64,000 nucleotides of DNA, taken from contig JAXGYZ010000004.1 of the NCBI GenBank assembly GCA_040772005.1, positions 310,001-374,000 of the forward strand. The letters are read 5' to 3'. Below, in pieces: positions 7,369-15,857 of this stretch; position 1 is the first letter of the stretch, and every line of letters starts with the position of its first letter. Made by a program: the position numbers and the translations under genes. This DNA is from MWBF01 sp040772005 (GTDB taxonomy: Bacteria > Chloroflexota > Anaerolineae > CG2-30-64-16). The notes under the pieces are model-generated. The model had not been told where the DNA came from and did no database searches. It worked only from the letters and a program-made list of their open reading frames with translations.

Positions 7369-8889
7369 TTATCGGGCCGGATACGTCTCCGGCAGGATCG
7401 TGTCCAGCAGAATCCGGTGGAAGGCCTCATACTCCTCGAAGGCCACCGCGTGCGCCGCATTCTCGAACGAGAACATGCGCTTCTGCGGCGCCTCGAGCAG
7501 CTCGAACCACTCCAGGGCCAGGTCACGGCGGGCCGCCAGCTCGGCCTGGCCGTCCAGCATGTACACGGGCACCTCCAGGCGGGCCGCGTCGCGCCGGAAG
7601 TCGAGCCCCTGCAACTGCGGATACATGACCGTGAACATATCGATCAGGCCGCGCAGCACGTTCACCTTCTCGACCAGCGTGTACTCCGTGCCGAGCAGGC
7701 CGAACTGGTCCAGGCCGGACTTGCTGCCGCGGTCGATGTAGGATTGGGGCGGCGTGTAGGGCTGATACAGCCGGTCATAGTGGGCCATGACGAACCCGTT
7801 GGCGTACGGGATGTCGGCGTAGGGCGGCTCCTGGTACTTGCGCATCGCGGCCGCAAGCTGCGCATCGCCCGTCTGCTCCGCATGGGCCACCAGGCCCTGG
7901 TAGATGCGGCGGTCGGTCTCGGCCACGTTGACCATCTGGCCGCTGCCGATGAACGCATGATACAGGTCCGGCCGCTGCTGGACCGTCAGCACCCCCAGGA
8001 TCGTCCCGTAGGACTCGCCCAGCAGGTAAATCTTGTCCTCGTCGAAACGCTCGCACAGGTACTCCGTGAGCTCGATCGTATCCGCCACGGCCTGCGCGGG
8101 CGTGATATCGGACGTCGGGTGCAGAGCGGTATAGGACTTGCCTGTGCCGCGCTGATCCCAGGCGACCACGATGAAGTCCCGTTCCAGGTCCTCGAAGATG
8201 ACACGCGGGTGCGGCAGGCTGCTCTGGCCCGGCCCGCCGGCCAGGTACAGGAGGACGGGCTTATCGACGCTGTGCCCGCGCATGAGCACGCCTTGCGGCC
8301 TGCCGCCGATGGGCACGGTGGTCACTTCTGCGATGCTGCCCGCCAGCGGCTTGCCGGTCGCATCCAGGATCGGCGGGGTGCGGGCCGGCAGCAGGATCAG
8401 GACGATGAACGCAATCAGCATCAACTCTGCGCCGGCCATGGGCAGCCAACCGAGCAGGCTGCCCGGCCAGGCGGCCTGGCCCGCAAGCTGTCGCGCGAGG
8501 CGCATGCCGGGACCGACCGCAAACAGCATGGGCAGCAGGCCCACCAGCCCATGAAACCCGCGGCCCAGGATGAAGGCCAGGATGCCGAAGGTCTGGTCCA
8601 GCCGGATCGGCCCGACCGTCGGACCTGCCAGTTCGCGACGAGCCATCTCGACGGCTGCGATGTATGCCAGCGGGGCCACGAGCAGCGCCCACCGTGAGCG
8701 CATGAGCAGGCCGGCGATGAGGCCCACGGCCAGGCCTAGCGCCAGGATGATGATGGCCCGCCCGGCCGTCGTGGGGCCGTAGGGCATGGTCAGGGCTACG
8801 AGCAGGCCGGCCAGCGCCGCCAGCACGACGGTCGCCGCCGTACCTGCCCAGGGATGCTGCCAGATGGGGGTCAGGATGTCTTTGGTCAT
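7369..8889 (-). CDS. Membrane-anchored alpha/beta hydrolase, proline iminopeptidase-like
   Basis: A 506-residue protein. The first about 170 residues hold some five hydrophobic segments; the rest is an alpha/beta hydrolase with the iminopeptidase signature GGPGQSS, WDQRGTGKS and nucleophile elbow GESYG, with His in ENAAHAV. The loop where the acid usually lies reads YMLDGQAEL instead of the common GxxD, so the catalytic acid is uncertain and may be the Asp or Glu of this loop. It probably cleaves N-terminal residues from peptides or hydrolyses small esters at the membrane. A good AGGAGG site precedes the ATG. Confidence 0.8.
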   Translation of the reverse strand: MTKDILTPIWQHPWAGTAATVVLAALAGLLVALTMPYGPTTAGRAIIILALGLAVGLIAGLLMRSRWALLVAPLAYIAAVEMARRELAGPTVGPIRLDQTFGILAFILGRGFHGLVGLLPMLFAVGPGMRLARQLAGQAAWPGSLLGWLPMAGAELMLIAFIVLILLPARTPPILDATGKPLAGSIAEVTTVPIGGRPQGVLMRGHSVDKPVLLYLAGGPGQSSLPHPRVIFEDLERDFIVVAWDQRGTGKSYTALHPTSDITPAQAVADTIELTEYLCERFDEDKIYLLGESYGTILGVLTVQQRPDLYHAFIGSGQMVNVAETDRRIYQGLVAHAEQTGDAQLAAAMRKYQEPPYADIPYANGFVMAHYDRLYQPYTPPQSYIDRGSKSGLDQFGLLGTEYTLVEKVNVLRGLIDMFTVMYPQLQGLDFRRDAARLEVPVYMLDGQAELAARRDLALEWFELLEAPQKRMFSFENAAHAVAFEEYEAFHRILLDTILPETYPAR

Positions 8890-8966
8890 GGTTCCTCCTT
8901 CAGGTTGGCTGTACCACAGTACGAGCTATTGTGAAGAAGGTCGCGACCTGACCCGCTATCGCGTTC

Positions 8967-9356
8967 TTACGGCTTCAGCACCTCCGGCAGCGGCTGGCCC
9001 TCCGGCACGAAGCGGATGGAGAGCGAATTGACGCACTCGCGCGTATTCTTCGCGGTCAGCCGCTCGCCCACGAACTCGTGGCCCAGGTGGCCGTCGCAGT
9101 GCGCGCAGCGGATCTCCATGCGCCGACCGTCCGGGTCGAGCAGCCGGCGGAGCGCGCCCGGGTAGCTGTCATCGAACGCGGGCCAGCCGCAGCCCGCATC
9201 GAACTTGCTCTCGGATGAGAACAGCGGTGTATTGCAGCGCCGGCAGATGAACGTGCCGGGCTTGTAGAAGTCATCGTACTCGCCGGTGAAGGGCCGCTCG
9301 GTCCCGTGACGGACGATGACGTGCTCCTCCTGCGGCGTGAGTTTGTTCCAGGCCAT
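8967..9356 (-). CDS. msrB: Peptide-methionine (R)-S-oxide reductase MsrB
   Basis: A 129-residue cytoplasmic enzyme that reduces methionine-R-sulfoxide in damaged proteins. Two CxxC pairs (CRRC and CAHC) are the structural zinc ligands, GCGWPAF is the substrate-binding loop, and the catalytic cysteine lies in RECVNS near the C terminus, where most relatives have RYCVN or RFCIN. The ATG at 9356 has an AGGAGGG site six bases upstream, giving the usual family length. A TGTGG-extended -10 (TATACT) lies upstream. Confidence 0.93.
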   Translation of the reverse strand: MAWNKLTPQEEHVIVRHGTERPFTGEYDDFYKPGTFICRRCNTPLFSSESKFDAGCGWPAFDDSYPGALRRLLDPDGRRMEIRCAHCDGHLGHEFVGERLTAKNTRECVNSLSIRFVPEGQPLPEVLKP

Positions 9357-9383
9357 GACGCCCTCCTGTGCTATTTGCCCGCG

Positions 9384-9394
9384 AGTATACCACA
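9384..9394 (-). promoter_or_regulatory. Extended -10 promoter of msrB
   Basis: On the minus strand the sequence reads TGTGG followed by TATACT, about 28 bases before the msrB start and just upstream of its ribosome binding site. No consensus -35 is seen at 17 bases. The TGTGG extension recurs at other promoters in the window. Confidence 0.5.
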
Positions 9395-9474
9395 GCGTAA
9401 CGGGCCCAACAGTTATGTCTCTTACTGCGCCACACCACCACGCGTCACATAATCGGAAATGCAAGGAGTTGGCA

Positions 9475-10017
9475 ATGGCAGACAACAAGATCAAGATCAA
9501 TCGGGCGCCGGTGCTGACCCTGTGGGCGACAGTCGTGGCGGAGCGGTTGGGCTATGACCGCGAGACCGCATTGACCCTCGGCAAGGCCGTTGCGGGGCTG
9601 AACGCGCAGTCGAAGGGACGGCGGCTCGGCATCTACGAGGCGAAGTCGGACGAGGAGAAGGCGCGGGAGCGCAAGGCGGAAGGTGACCGGGAAACCGAGT
9701 TCATCGACCTCCTCGGCCGCGGCATCCCCGCGGTCAGGACGCCGCAGGGGCTGCGCGCGGCGGTCAGCGGGGAGGTCATCCGCCCGGAAAGCGTCGAGAA
9801 GTATCTGCGGCAGAAGTTCGGTGAAAACCTGGACACCGTGCGAGAGGCGATGACTGCGCTGGCCGAGGCCCACACCCCCGCTGAGCTGGCGGGCCGGGCC
9901 TATGACCTGTATGAGGAGTTCCGGCCGTCCATTCCGGAGGGCAAGCGGGGCTGGGGCGCGCAGGGTGTCCTGGACCTGGAACAGATCCTCTCGCTGGCCA
10001 AGCACCTGTCCGGATAG
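9475..10017 (+). CDS. Conserved protein of unknown function, about 180 residues
   Basis: I recognise no characterised domain. The protein is soluble, helical and charged, with a central Lys/Arg/Glu-rich stretch (about residues 50-75). The N terminus (NRAPVLTLWATVVAERLGY) has the look of a conserved short protein family found singly in many bacteria. ATG9475 follows an AGGAG box with six-base spacing. It is transcribed divergently from msrB. No cysteine or metal motif is seen, so no enzymatic role is proposed. Confidence 0.7.
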   Translation: MADNKIKINRAPVLTLWATVVAERLGYDRETALTLGKAVAGLNAQSKGRRLGIYEAKSDEEKARERKAEGDRETEFIDLLGRGIPAVRTPQGLRAAVSGEVIRPESVEKYLRQKFGENLDTVREAMTALAEAHTPAELAGRAYDLYEEFRPSIPEGKRGWGAQGVLDLEQILSLAKHLSG

Positions 10018-10026
10018 CCCGTAGTC

Positions 10027-10068
10027 TAGGGCCTTGTGCCCGGCAGGACGCCCACAAGGGGCTATGCT
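10027..10068. terminator. Weak bidirectional hairpin between convergent genes
   Basis: TAGGGCCTTGTG and CACAAGGGGCTA can form a 12-base stem with two central mismatches in the spacer between the unknown gene (plus) and the phosphotransferase-like gene (minus). There is no T-run. Confidence 0.35.
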
Positions 10069-10093
10069 ACCCCAAGGCGGGACGCGGTTCGCC

Positions 10094-12754
10094 CTATCCG
10101 TCCGGTAGCACCGTGACCCGCCCACTCGACCCGTCCACGCGCACGCGCTGGCCGGTCTTGAGCCGGTGCGTGACGCGCGTAACCCCCACGACCGCAGGGA
10201 TGCCGTACTCGCGCGCGACCACAGAGCCGTGCGTCATCATGCCGCCGACCTCCATGACCAGCCCGCCCGCAGCAAGGAAGAGCGGCGTCCACGAGGGGTC
10301 GGTGCCGGGGCAGACAAGGATCTCACCTGGCCGAAGCTGCGCGGCCGCGGGATTCAGGACAACGCGCACACGGCCCTCCACGACGCCCGGCGACACTGCG
10401 CTGCCCGTCAGCGTCGCGGCATCGTCCACCGAAGCCGCCGGCGCCTCATCGCTCACACCCTCGTAGAAGGCCTGCCCATCGTTCAGCAGGACGCGCGGCA
10501 CCTGGCGGCGATGCAACTCGCGGTCGAAACGTGCCCGGCGCTCCCGCACCAGGCCGCGCAGAGCGCCGTAGTCGTACGCGCCAAAACCGCGCCCCTCCAC
10601 GTCCGCAAGCTGGTGTAGTTCAACCAGGCGGAGGTAGAAGATATCTTCCGGCCGTTCGAGCACGCCAGCGGTCGCCAGGTCCGCGCCGGAGGCCAGCAAC
10701 CCCTCGCGCGCCAGGCCGAACAGCCGGATGATGGTGAACTTCGGGCTCTCCCGCTGGCCGGCGAGCGCCCGCACGCGACGTGCAGCCCAACGCACCAGCC
10801 GCGCCTTGAACCATCCCCTGTGCAGCGGGCGGACGGCCGCGGCCAGCCGGTCCACCGCAGCCTGGGCCGCCTCCGCGCCGCGCGCAAAAACGGCATCGGG
10901 CGCCTGCGCAGTGTCGGCAATCTGCAGATAGCTGCGCAGCGCGGCGATGACGGGCGCCGGGTCTTCGCGCCAGCGCGTGCGGCCCAGGTCGATCTCGCCC
11001 ACCCCGCGCATCCCATAGCGCGCCAGGAAATCATCCAGCACCGCCAGCACCACCGGCGGTAAGCCGCGCGCGGCATAAGCCGCGGCCAGCGCCGCATCGG
11101 GCTGCTCGAAAGCCGCCTGCGCGTCCGGGTCCACGGCAAGCTCGCGGGAGGCGTGCCAGAGCGCGAGGTCCATCTCGGTCGTCACGTTGTGCGGCAGCCC
11201 GCGCGTGATTTCGAGCGCGAGGGTGGGGCCGGCGGGCGTCTGCTCGGCCAGCCGATGCAGGATGTTCAGGCAACCCAGCCCCGGCGCGAAGCTGGGCAGG
11301 AGACGATAAAACATATACCGGCGCAGGAAGTCCGCGATGTCTTCCAGCAGGCCCAGCCGCTGCGCCAGGGTGACACTGGCGCCGGCGCGCCGGTCGAAAT
11401 CCGCAACGCCCCGCTCGATGGCCTGTTGCGCCATGCGGCGGCTGCAGTCGGGCCGCACCAGCGCCGTCACGACGCGCGGCACCAGCGGCAGCAGGAAACG
11501 CGCCAGTTGGCCGCGGAAGCGCAGCGAGAAACCCGGCCGCACCGGCACGACGCCGCGATCTGCAAGCACCTGGCTGATGGCCTGGCCGATACCCGGCTCG
11601 ATCTGACTGAGCGCGGCCAAGATGACCCTGCGCCCCGTGCCGCTGCGGAGCGGCGGCGTCAGGTCCACGAAGAGGCGCTCGCCTGCGGTGAACAGTGCGG
11701 TCTGCGTCGCATACGTCCGGTCATAGCCGAAGTAACGGCCCACGCGCGCGGCGAACGCGGCCAGGGTATCACAGCCCAACGGCGTGAACGGGGCAAGCAC
11801 GCCCTGGAATGCGCCGATCGATGCGAGGATTTTCAGTTCGCCTGCCGGGTCCATCCCGTCCGGCAGCGGGTAGAGGGAGGTGATGGGCCGCGCCTGGACA
11901 ATCCACAGCGTGCCCTCAGCCCACGCCCACTCGATGTCCTGTGGCATGCCGAAATGCGCGGCGATGCGTTCGCCCAGGGCGGCCAATTCGCGGATCACGT
12001 CGTCCGGCAGCACCGCGGCCTCACCGGCGAGGTGTCGCATGACCACCTGCCCTTGCGCCGGAACGACAACATAGTGATCGGGAGTCACTTGCCCGCTGAC
12101 GAGCGCCTCGCCTAACCCGACCACCGCGTCGATGACCGTCTCCGTCCGCCGGCCCGTCAGCGGGTTGGCCGTGAAGAGGACGCCCGCAGCCTCCGCCTCG
12201 ACCATCGTCTGGATGACCACCGCCAGTGCAACGCCCTCGTGGAGGATGCCGTTGCGCGCGCGGTAGCCGATGGCACGCGCGGTCCACAGGCTGCTCCAAC
12301 AGCGAATGACCGCGCTGAGCAGCGCCTCCTCGCCCACGACGTTGAGGAAGGTGTCTTGCTGGCCGGCGAAAGAGAGGTCGGGCAGGTCCTCGGCGGTGGC
12401 CGACGAGCGCACCGCGACCGCCATGTGTGCGATGGGCTGGGCCAGGTAGGTCGAGCGCAGCTCGGCGGCCAGCGCCGCGGGCACGCGGCCCGCGCCGAAC
12501 TGTTCGCGGATGACCCTGGAGACCAGTTCGAGGCTGGCCGGATCGCCGGGCTTGAGGCGCGCCAGTGCTGCGGCGATGACCCGCGCAAGGTTATTCTCCT
12601 GCAAGAAGGCATGGTAGGCAGCGGTGGTGACGATGAAGCCGCCGGGCACGGGGAAGCCGGCCTCGATCAGACGGGCGAGGTTCGCGCCCTTGCCGCCCGC
12701 AGTCTCCAGCGAAGCAGCAGGCGAATCGAGCGGGAGCAGATAAGGTGTCGTCAA
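10094..12754 (-). CDS. Rifampin phosphotransferase-like / PEP-synthase-related dikinase
   Basis: An 886-residue protein. The N-terminal about 300 residues match the ATP-grasp domain of PEP synthase and pyruvate phosphate dikinase (GGKGANLARL, VRSSATAEDLPDLSFAGQQ). The middle (about 320-780) is an alpha-helical domain, and the swivelling phosphohistidine domain is at the very C terminus, with His in GGMMTHGSVVAREYG. There is no PEP/pyruvate TIM barrel after it. That order (ATP domain, middle domain, His domain) is the layout of rifamycin-inactivating phosphotransferases, which move phosphate from ATP to the drug through the histidine. The true acceptor here is unknown. Confidence 0.75.
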   Translation of the reverse strand: MTTPYLLPLDSPAASLETAGGKGANLARLIEAGFPVPGGFIVTTAAYHAFLQENNLARVIAAALARLKPGDPASLELVSRVIREQFGAGRVPAALAAELRSTYLAQPIAHMAVAVRSSATAEDLPDLSFAGQQDTFLNVVGEEALLSAVIRCWSSLWTARAIGYRARNGILHEGVALAVVIQTMVEAEAAGVLFTANPLTGRRTETVIDAVVGLGEALVSGQVTPDHYVVVPAQGQVVMRHLAGEAAVLPDDVIRELAALGERIAAHFGMPQDIEWAWAEGTLWIVQARPITSLYPLPDGMDPAGELKILASIGAFQGVLAPFTPLGCDTLAAFAARVGRYFGYDRTYATQTALFTAGERLFVDLTPPLRSGTGRRVILAALSQIEPGIGQAISQVLADRGVVPVRPGFSLRFRGQLARFLLPLVPRVVTALVRPDCSRRMAQQAIERGVADFDRRAGASVTLAQRLGLLEDIADFLRRYMFYRLLPSFAPGLGCLNILHRLAEQTPAGPTLALEITRGLPHNVTTEMDLALWHASRELAVDPDAQAAFEQPDAALAAAYAARGLPPVVLAVLDDFLARYGMRGVGEIDLGRTRWREDPAPVIAALRSYLQIADTAQAPDAVFARGAEAAQAAVDRLAAAVRPLHRGWFKARLVRWAARRVRALAGQRESPKFTIIRLFGLAREGLLASGADLATAGVLERPEDIFYLRLVELHQLADVEGRGFGAYDYGALRGLVRERRARFDRELHRRQVPRVLLNDGQAFYEGVSDEAPAASVDDAATLTGSAVSPGVVEGRVRVVLNPAAAQLRPGEILVCPGTDPSWTPLFLAAGGLVMEVGGMMTHGSVVAREYGIPAVVGVTRVTHRLKTGQRVRVDGSSGRVTVLPDG

Positions 12755-12840
12755 GGCAGGGGCCTCGCAAGGGTGAGACGCCGGAGGTCAGGACCTGAAC
12801 GGCGCGATGACAGAGATGTGGCGGGAGATACTAATCGTCG

Positions 12841-12870
12841 ATGATACGCCCATGTGCACCGGTTGTGCAA
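12841..12870 (-). promoter_or_regulatory. Possible promoter of the phosphotransferase-like gene
   Basis: On the minus strand TTGCAC and TATCAT are separated by 18 bases, about 87 bases before the start codon. Both boxes deviate from consensus, so this is tentative. Confidence 0.35.
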
Positions 12871-13035
12871 GTCGGGGAAATAAAACGACGCAGGTCAACG
12901 CGAATAAATGAGAATGAGAAGAATGAATCAGGCATTGACTTGCGTCGCGATATACAAGATGGCCGCATCATACCCGATCTGAGGGCACATGTTAATGGTA
13001 CTGCGCTTAATGCAAGCTTATGGCAACCTTATGGA

Positions 13036-13232
13036 GCCGCACACGGCGGGTGCGTTTCACGTTGGGGGCGCGGCCATCGCGGATAAACGAATGCGCTGGC
13101 GCGCCACGAATACGCGAAGCGTGTGCGCCGCGGCGGGATATTCGTGTATCCGTGCCCAGCGCCGCAGCGCCATTCGCGTATGCGCGCTGGCCGCGTTCGC
13201 CCCCAGTATGAAACGCGCCCGCACACGGCCGC
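13036..13232. repeat. About 190-bp imperfect palindrome (possible MITE-like or structural element)
   Basis: The left half (from CCGCACACGG, GTGCGTTTCAC, TGGGGGCG, CGGCC, AACGAATGCGC) is mirrored on the other strand by the right half (GCGCCATTCGCG, GGCCGCG, CGCCCCCA, TGAAACGCGC, CCGCACACGG). The axis is near 13134. Pairing is imperfect, with small bulges, over almost the full length. The element lies upstream of the aldo/keto reductase gene. No transposase, target-site duplication or flanking repeat is obvious. Confidence 0.65.
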
Positions 13233-13309
13233 GCAATGGACAGAAACCGCACATCGCGGGTAAGATACGGGGGGACAGTTATCTGAAAACCTGCACGGAA
13301 GGAGTCAGC

Positions 13310-14308
13310 ATGGAGTATCGTCTACTGGGACGGACGGGCGTGACCGTGTCGCGGTTGTGCTTCGGCACGATGTCGTTCGGCGGTGACGCGGACGAGGAGA
13401 CCTCTGCGGCCATGTACCGGCGCTGCCGGGACGCGGGCATCAACTTCTTTGACTGCGCGAACGTCTACCAGAAGGGGCGCGCGGAGGAAATCCTGGGCCA
13501 TCTGATGGCGGGTGAGCGCGACGAACTGGTCATCACGACGAAGGTCGGCTTTGCGATGGGTACGGGCGACAACGAGCGCGGCCTCTCGCGGCGGCACATC
13601 CAGCAGTCGGTCGAGGGCAGCCTGCGGCGGCTCGGCACCGACCGCATCGACGTCTATTTCTGCCATACCTTCGACCCCCTGACGCCGATGGAAGAAACGC
13701 TGCGGGCGCTCGATGACCTCGTGCGCGCGGGCAAGGTGCTCTACCTGGGCGTCAGCAACTGGGCGGCGTGGCAGATTGCCCGCGCGCTGGGCGTGTCCGC
13801 GCTGCACGGGCTGGCCCGCTTTGCCGTCAATCAGCCGATGTACAGCCTGGTCAAGCGGCAGGCGGAAGTGGAGATCCTCCCGCTGGATGAGGCGGAAGGC
13901 CTGGGGGTCATCTCCTATAGCCCGCTCGGCGGCGGCCTGCTGACGGGCAAGTATCGCGGGGGACAGGCGCCGCAGGCGGCCCGCCTCGTGGCAAATACTG
14001 TGTATCACTCGCGCTACGGCGACCAGACCTACCACGAGGTCACGGATCGCTTCATCGCGTACGCGACAGCGAACAACGTCCATCCGGTCACGCTGGCCGT
14101 TGCGTGGGTCAAGGGTCACCCGGCCATCACCGCGCCCATCATCGGCGCGCGCAACCTGGAGCAGCTCGAACCGGCGCTTGCCGCAGCGGATTTCCCCCTG
14201 TCCGCGGAGCAGCGCGCGGAGATCAGCGCGCTCGGCCCGGAGCCGCCGCCCGCGACCGATCGGAGCGAGGAAAAGCAGGGTGTACAGTACCGGGGCGCTG
14301 TGAAGTGA
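13310..14308 (+). CDS. Aldo/keto reductase
   Basis: A 332-residue NADPH-dependent oxidoreductase of the AKR superfamily (TIM barrel), acting on carbonyl compounds. The catalytic tetrad is visible as Asp in FFDCAN, Tyr in NVYQKGRAEE, Lys in ITTKVGF and His in FCHTFDP. The C-terminal cofactor segment IIGARNLEQLEPAL is typical. ATG13310 has GGAAGGAGT seven to nine bases upstream; upstream in-frame starts fall in the palindrome. A second AKR gene at 55262 is a distant paralogue. Physiological substrate unknown. Confidence 0.88.
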   Translation: MEYRLLGRTGVTVSRLCFGTMSFGGDADEETSAAMYRRCRDAGINFFDCANVYQKGRAEEILGHLMAGERDELVITTKVGFAMGTGDNERGLSRRHIQQSVEGSLRRLGTDRIDVYFCHTFDPLTPMEETLRALDDLVRAGKVLYLGVSNWAAWQIARALGVSALHGLARFAVNQPMYSLVKRQAEVEILPLDEAEGLGVISYSPLGGGLLTGKYRGGQAPQAARLVANTVYHSRYGDQTYHEVTDRFIAYATANNVHPVTLAVAWVKGHPAITAPIIGARNLEQLEPALAAADFPLSAEQRAEISALGPEPPPATDRSEEKQGVQYRGAVK

Positions 14309-14320
14309 CGTCGTAAAACG

Positions 14321-14353
14321 AGAAACCCGGTTTGGGCTACAAACCGGGTTTCT
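14321..14353. terminator. Bidirectional terminator hairpin between convergent genes
   Basis: A perfect 14-base stem (AGAAACCCGGTTTG, 14321-14334; CAAACCGGGTTTCT, 14340-14353) with a GGCTA loop sits between the aldo/keto reductase gene and pdhC. It uses the same AAACCGGGTTT word as hairpins elsewhere in the window. Confidence 0.7.
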
Positions 14354-14380
14354 GGACCTGCGTTATCAGCGAACTGCTTA

Positions 14381-15766
14381 TTACAGCAGCAGCCGCATCG
14401 GCTCTTCCAACGCCTTCTTGAACGCCTGCATGAAGCGCGCGGCCTCGGCGCCGTCAGTCACCCGGTGGTCTGCGGAGATGGTCGCCTTCATACGCTGGCC
14501 GACCACAATCTCGCCCTCTGCGTTGACCACGGGCACCTTCTGCACCGCGCCGACGGCCAGGATCGCGGCCTGCGGCGGGTTGATGATGGCGATGAACTCG
14601 TCCACATCGAACATGCCCAGGTTGCTGAGGGTGAAGGTCGCGCCGGTCATCTCCTCCGGCTTCATGCGGCCCTCGCGCGCGCGGGTCACGAGGTCGCGCG
14701 TTTCCTTCGCAATCTGGCCCAGCGTCTTCCGGTCCACACCGCGCACGACCGCAGTCACGAGGCCGTTCTCGCGCGCCACCGCGTGACCGATATTGACTTG
14801 GTTGAACAGGCGGATGCCCTCGGCTGACCACGCGGCGTTGATGTGCGGGAACTCGCGCAGCGCGATGGCCGCGGCCTTCTGCACCAGGTCGTTCACCGAA
14901 ATCTTGTCCGCCTCGGAGACGAAGCCGTTGAGCTGCACGCGCAGCGCCATCGCTGCGGCCATGTCGATATCCATGGTCACGTAGAAGTGCGGTGCGAGCT
15001 GCTTGCTCTCGGTCATGCGCTTGCCGATGGTCTGGCGCAGGCCCGTGAACGGTTCGACGGTGTATTCGGCGTCTGCGGGCGCAGGTGCAGCCGCGGGCTG
15101 TGCGGCCGCTGCGGGTGCTGCCGCCTCGACCGCAGGCTGTGCCGCAGCAGTCTCCGGAGCCACCGGCGCTTTCGCACGGCCCTCCACGAAGGCTTCGATA
15201 TCGCGCTTGATGATGCGCCCGCCGGGCCCGCTGCCTTTCACTTCGCGCAGGTTGATGCCCAGCTCGGCTGCCATGCGCAGCGCGACCGGCGATGCGGCCA
15301 GGCGGCCGCCCTCACCCTCAGCCGCGCCCTCCGGCGCTTCGCCCGCGCCGGTCGCGGGGCCGGTGCGCTGGTCGGGCTTGACGCCGCTTTCGGGCAGCGC
15401 TTCCGGCGCGGCCTCGAGCTCCTGCTGGGCAGTTGGCGCAGGAGTCTTCTCCTGCGCCGGCGCAGCGGCCTTCTCAGCCGCCGCGCCCGCCCCACCCAGG
15501 CCCAACGCGGCCCGGTCGACCTTCTCGCCGGCTTCCCCGATGATGCCGATGGGCGTGCCGATGGGCACGCTCTCGCCCGCCTCGGTGAGAATCTCCAGCA
15601 GTGTGCCGGCGCGGAACGCGGGCACCTCGACGGTGGCCTTATCCGTCTCCACGAGCACGATCGTCTCGCCCTGGTCGACTGCCTCGCCCGGCTGCTTCAG
15701 CCACTCGCTCAACTTGCCTTCGGCCATGTCAAAGCCCAGCTTGGGCATCGTTATCAGCTCAGCCAC
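14381..15766 (-). CDS. pdhC: Pyruvate dehydrogenase complex E2, dihydrolipoamide acetyltransferase
   Basis: A 461-residue E2 subunit that passes the acetyl group from lipoate to CoA. Residues 1-80 form a lipoyl domain with the lipoylated Lys in ETDKATVE. An Ala/Pro/Glu-rich linker follows, then a peripheral-subunit-binding domain (ASPVALRMAAELGINL to KRDIEAF), a second Ala/Pro linker and the catalytic domain ending in DHRVTDGAEAARFM, with His and Asp of the active site. The GTG start has AAGGAGG five bases upstream. It is the last gene of pdhA-pdhB-pdhC; an E3 gene is not in the window. A 2-oxoacid other than pyruvate cannot be excluded. Confidence 0.9.
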   Translation of the reverse strand: MAELITMPKLGFDMAEGKLSEWLKQPGEAVDQGETIVLVETDKATVEVPAFRAGTLLEILTEAGESVPIGTPIGIIGEAGEKVDRAALGLGGAGAAAEKAAAPAQEKTPAPTAQQELEAAPEALPESGVKPDQRTGPATGAGEAPEGAAEGEGGRLAASPVALRMAAELGINLREVKGSGPGGRIIKRDIEAFVEGRAKAPVAPETAAAQPAVEAAAPAAAAQPAAAPAPADAEYTVEPFTGLRQTIGKRMTESKQLAPHFYVTMDIDMAAAMALRVQLNGFVSEADKISVNDLVQKAAAIALREFPHINAAWSAEGIRLFNQVNIGHAVARENGLVTAVVRGVDRKTLGQIAKETRDLVTRAREGRMKPEEMTGATFTLSNLGMFDVDEFIAIINPPQAAILAVGAVQKVPVVNAEGEIVVGQRMKATISADHRVTDGAEAARFMQAFKKALEEPMRLLL

Positions 15767-15780
15767 AGGTTCCTCCTTGC

Positions 15781-15834
15781 TAACGAGTAACGAGTAATGA
15801 GTAAGAGTTTTTACTCGTTACTCGTTACTCATTA
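15781..15834. repeat. Spacer hairpin of repeated ACGAGTA words
   Basis: The left arm at 15781-15804 and right arm at 15811-15834 are near-perfect reverse complements made of the word TAACGAGTAA. It lies between pdhB and pdhC within the operon. The same word family forms hairpins near 51.5 and 54.0 kb. It might trim or punctuate the transcript, but that is inference. Confidence 0.75.
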
Positions 15835-15857
15835 CGCTTATACAGCCTGCCGACGAC

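Larger units (their letters stand above)
12755..13309. other. Gene-free spacer containing a large palindrome
   Basis: Apart from the possible minus-strand promoter at 12841-12870 and the 13036-13232 palindrome, I see no gene here. Short open frames on both strands mirror each other because of the palindrome and are not credible genes. Confidence 0.6.

Noticed and set aside
9316..9474. N-terminal extension of the 9475 gene overlapping msrB antisense
   Set aside because: The extension overlaps the divergent msrB gene and its promoter, while ATG9475 has a good ribosome binding site.
13000..13240. Insertion sequence
   Set aside because: No transposase-like reading frame, no clear terminal direct repeats; recorded only as a palindrome. 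I saw no transposase anywhere in the window.
12989..13309. N-terminal extension of the aldo/keto reductase frame and small mirrored ORFs on both strands
   Set aside because: They lie in the large palindrome, so both strands give similar peptides. The reductase has a good ribosome binding site and canonical start at 13310.
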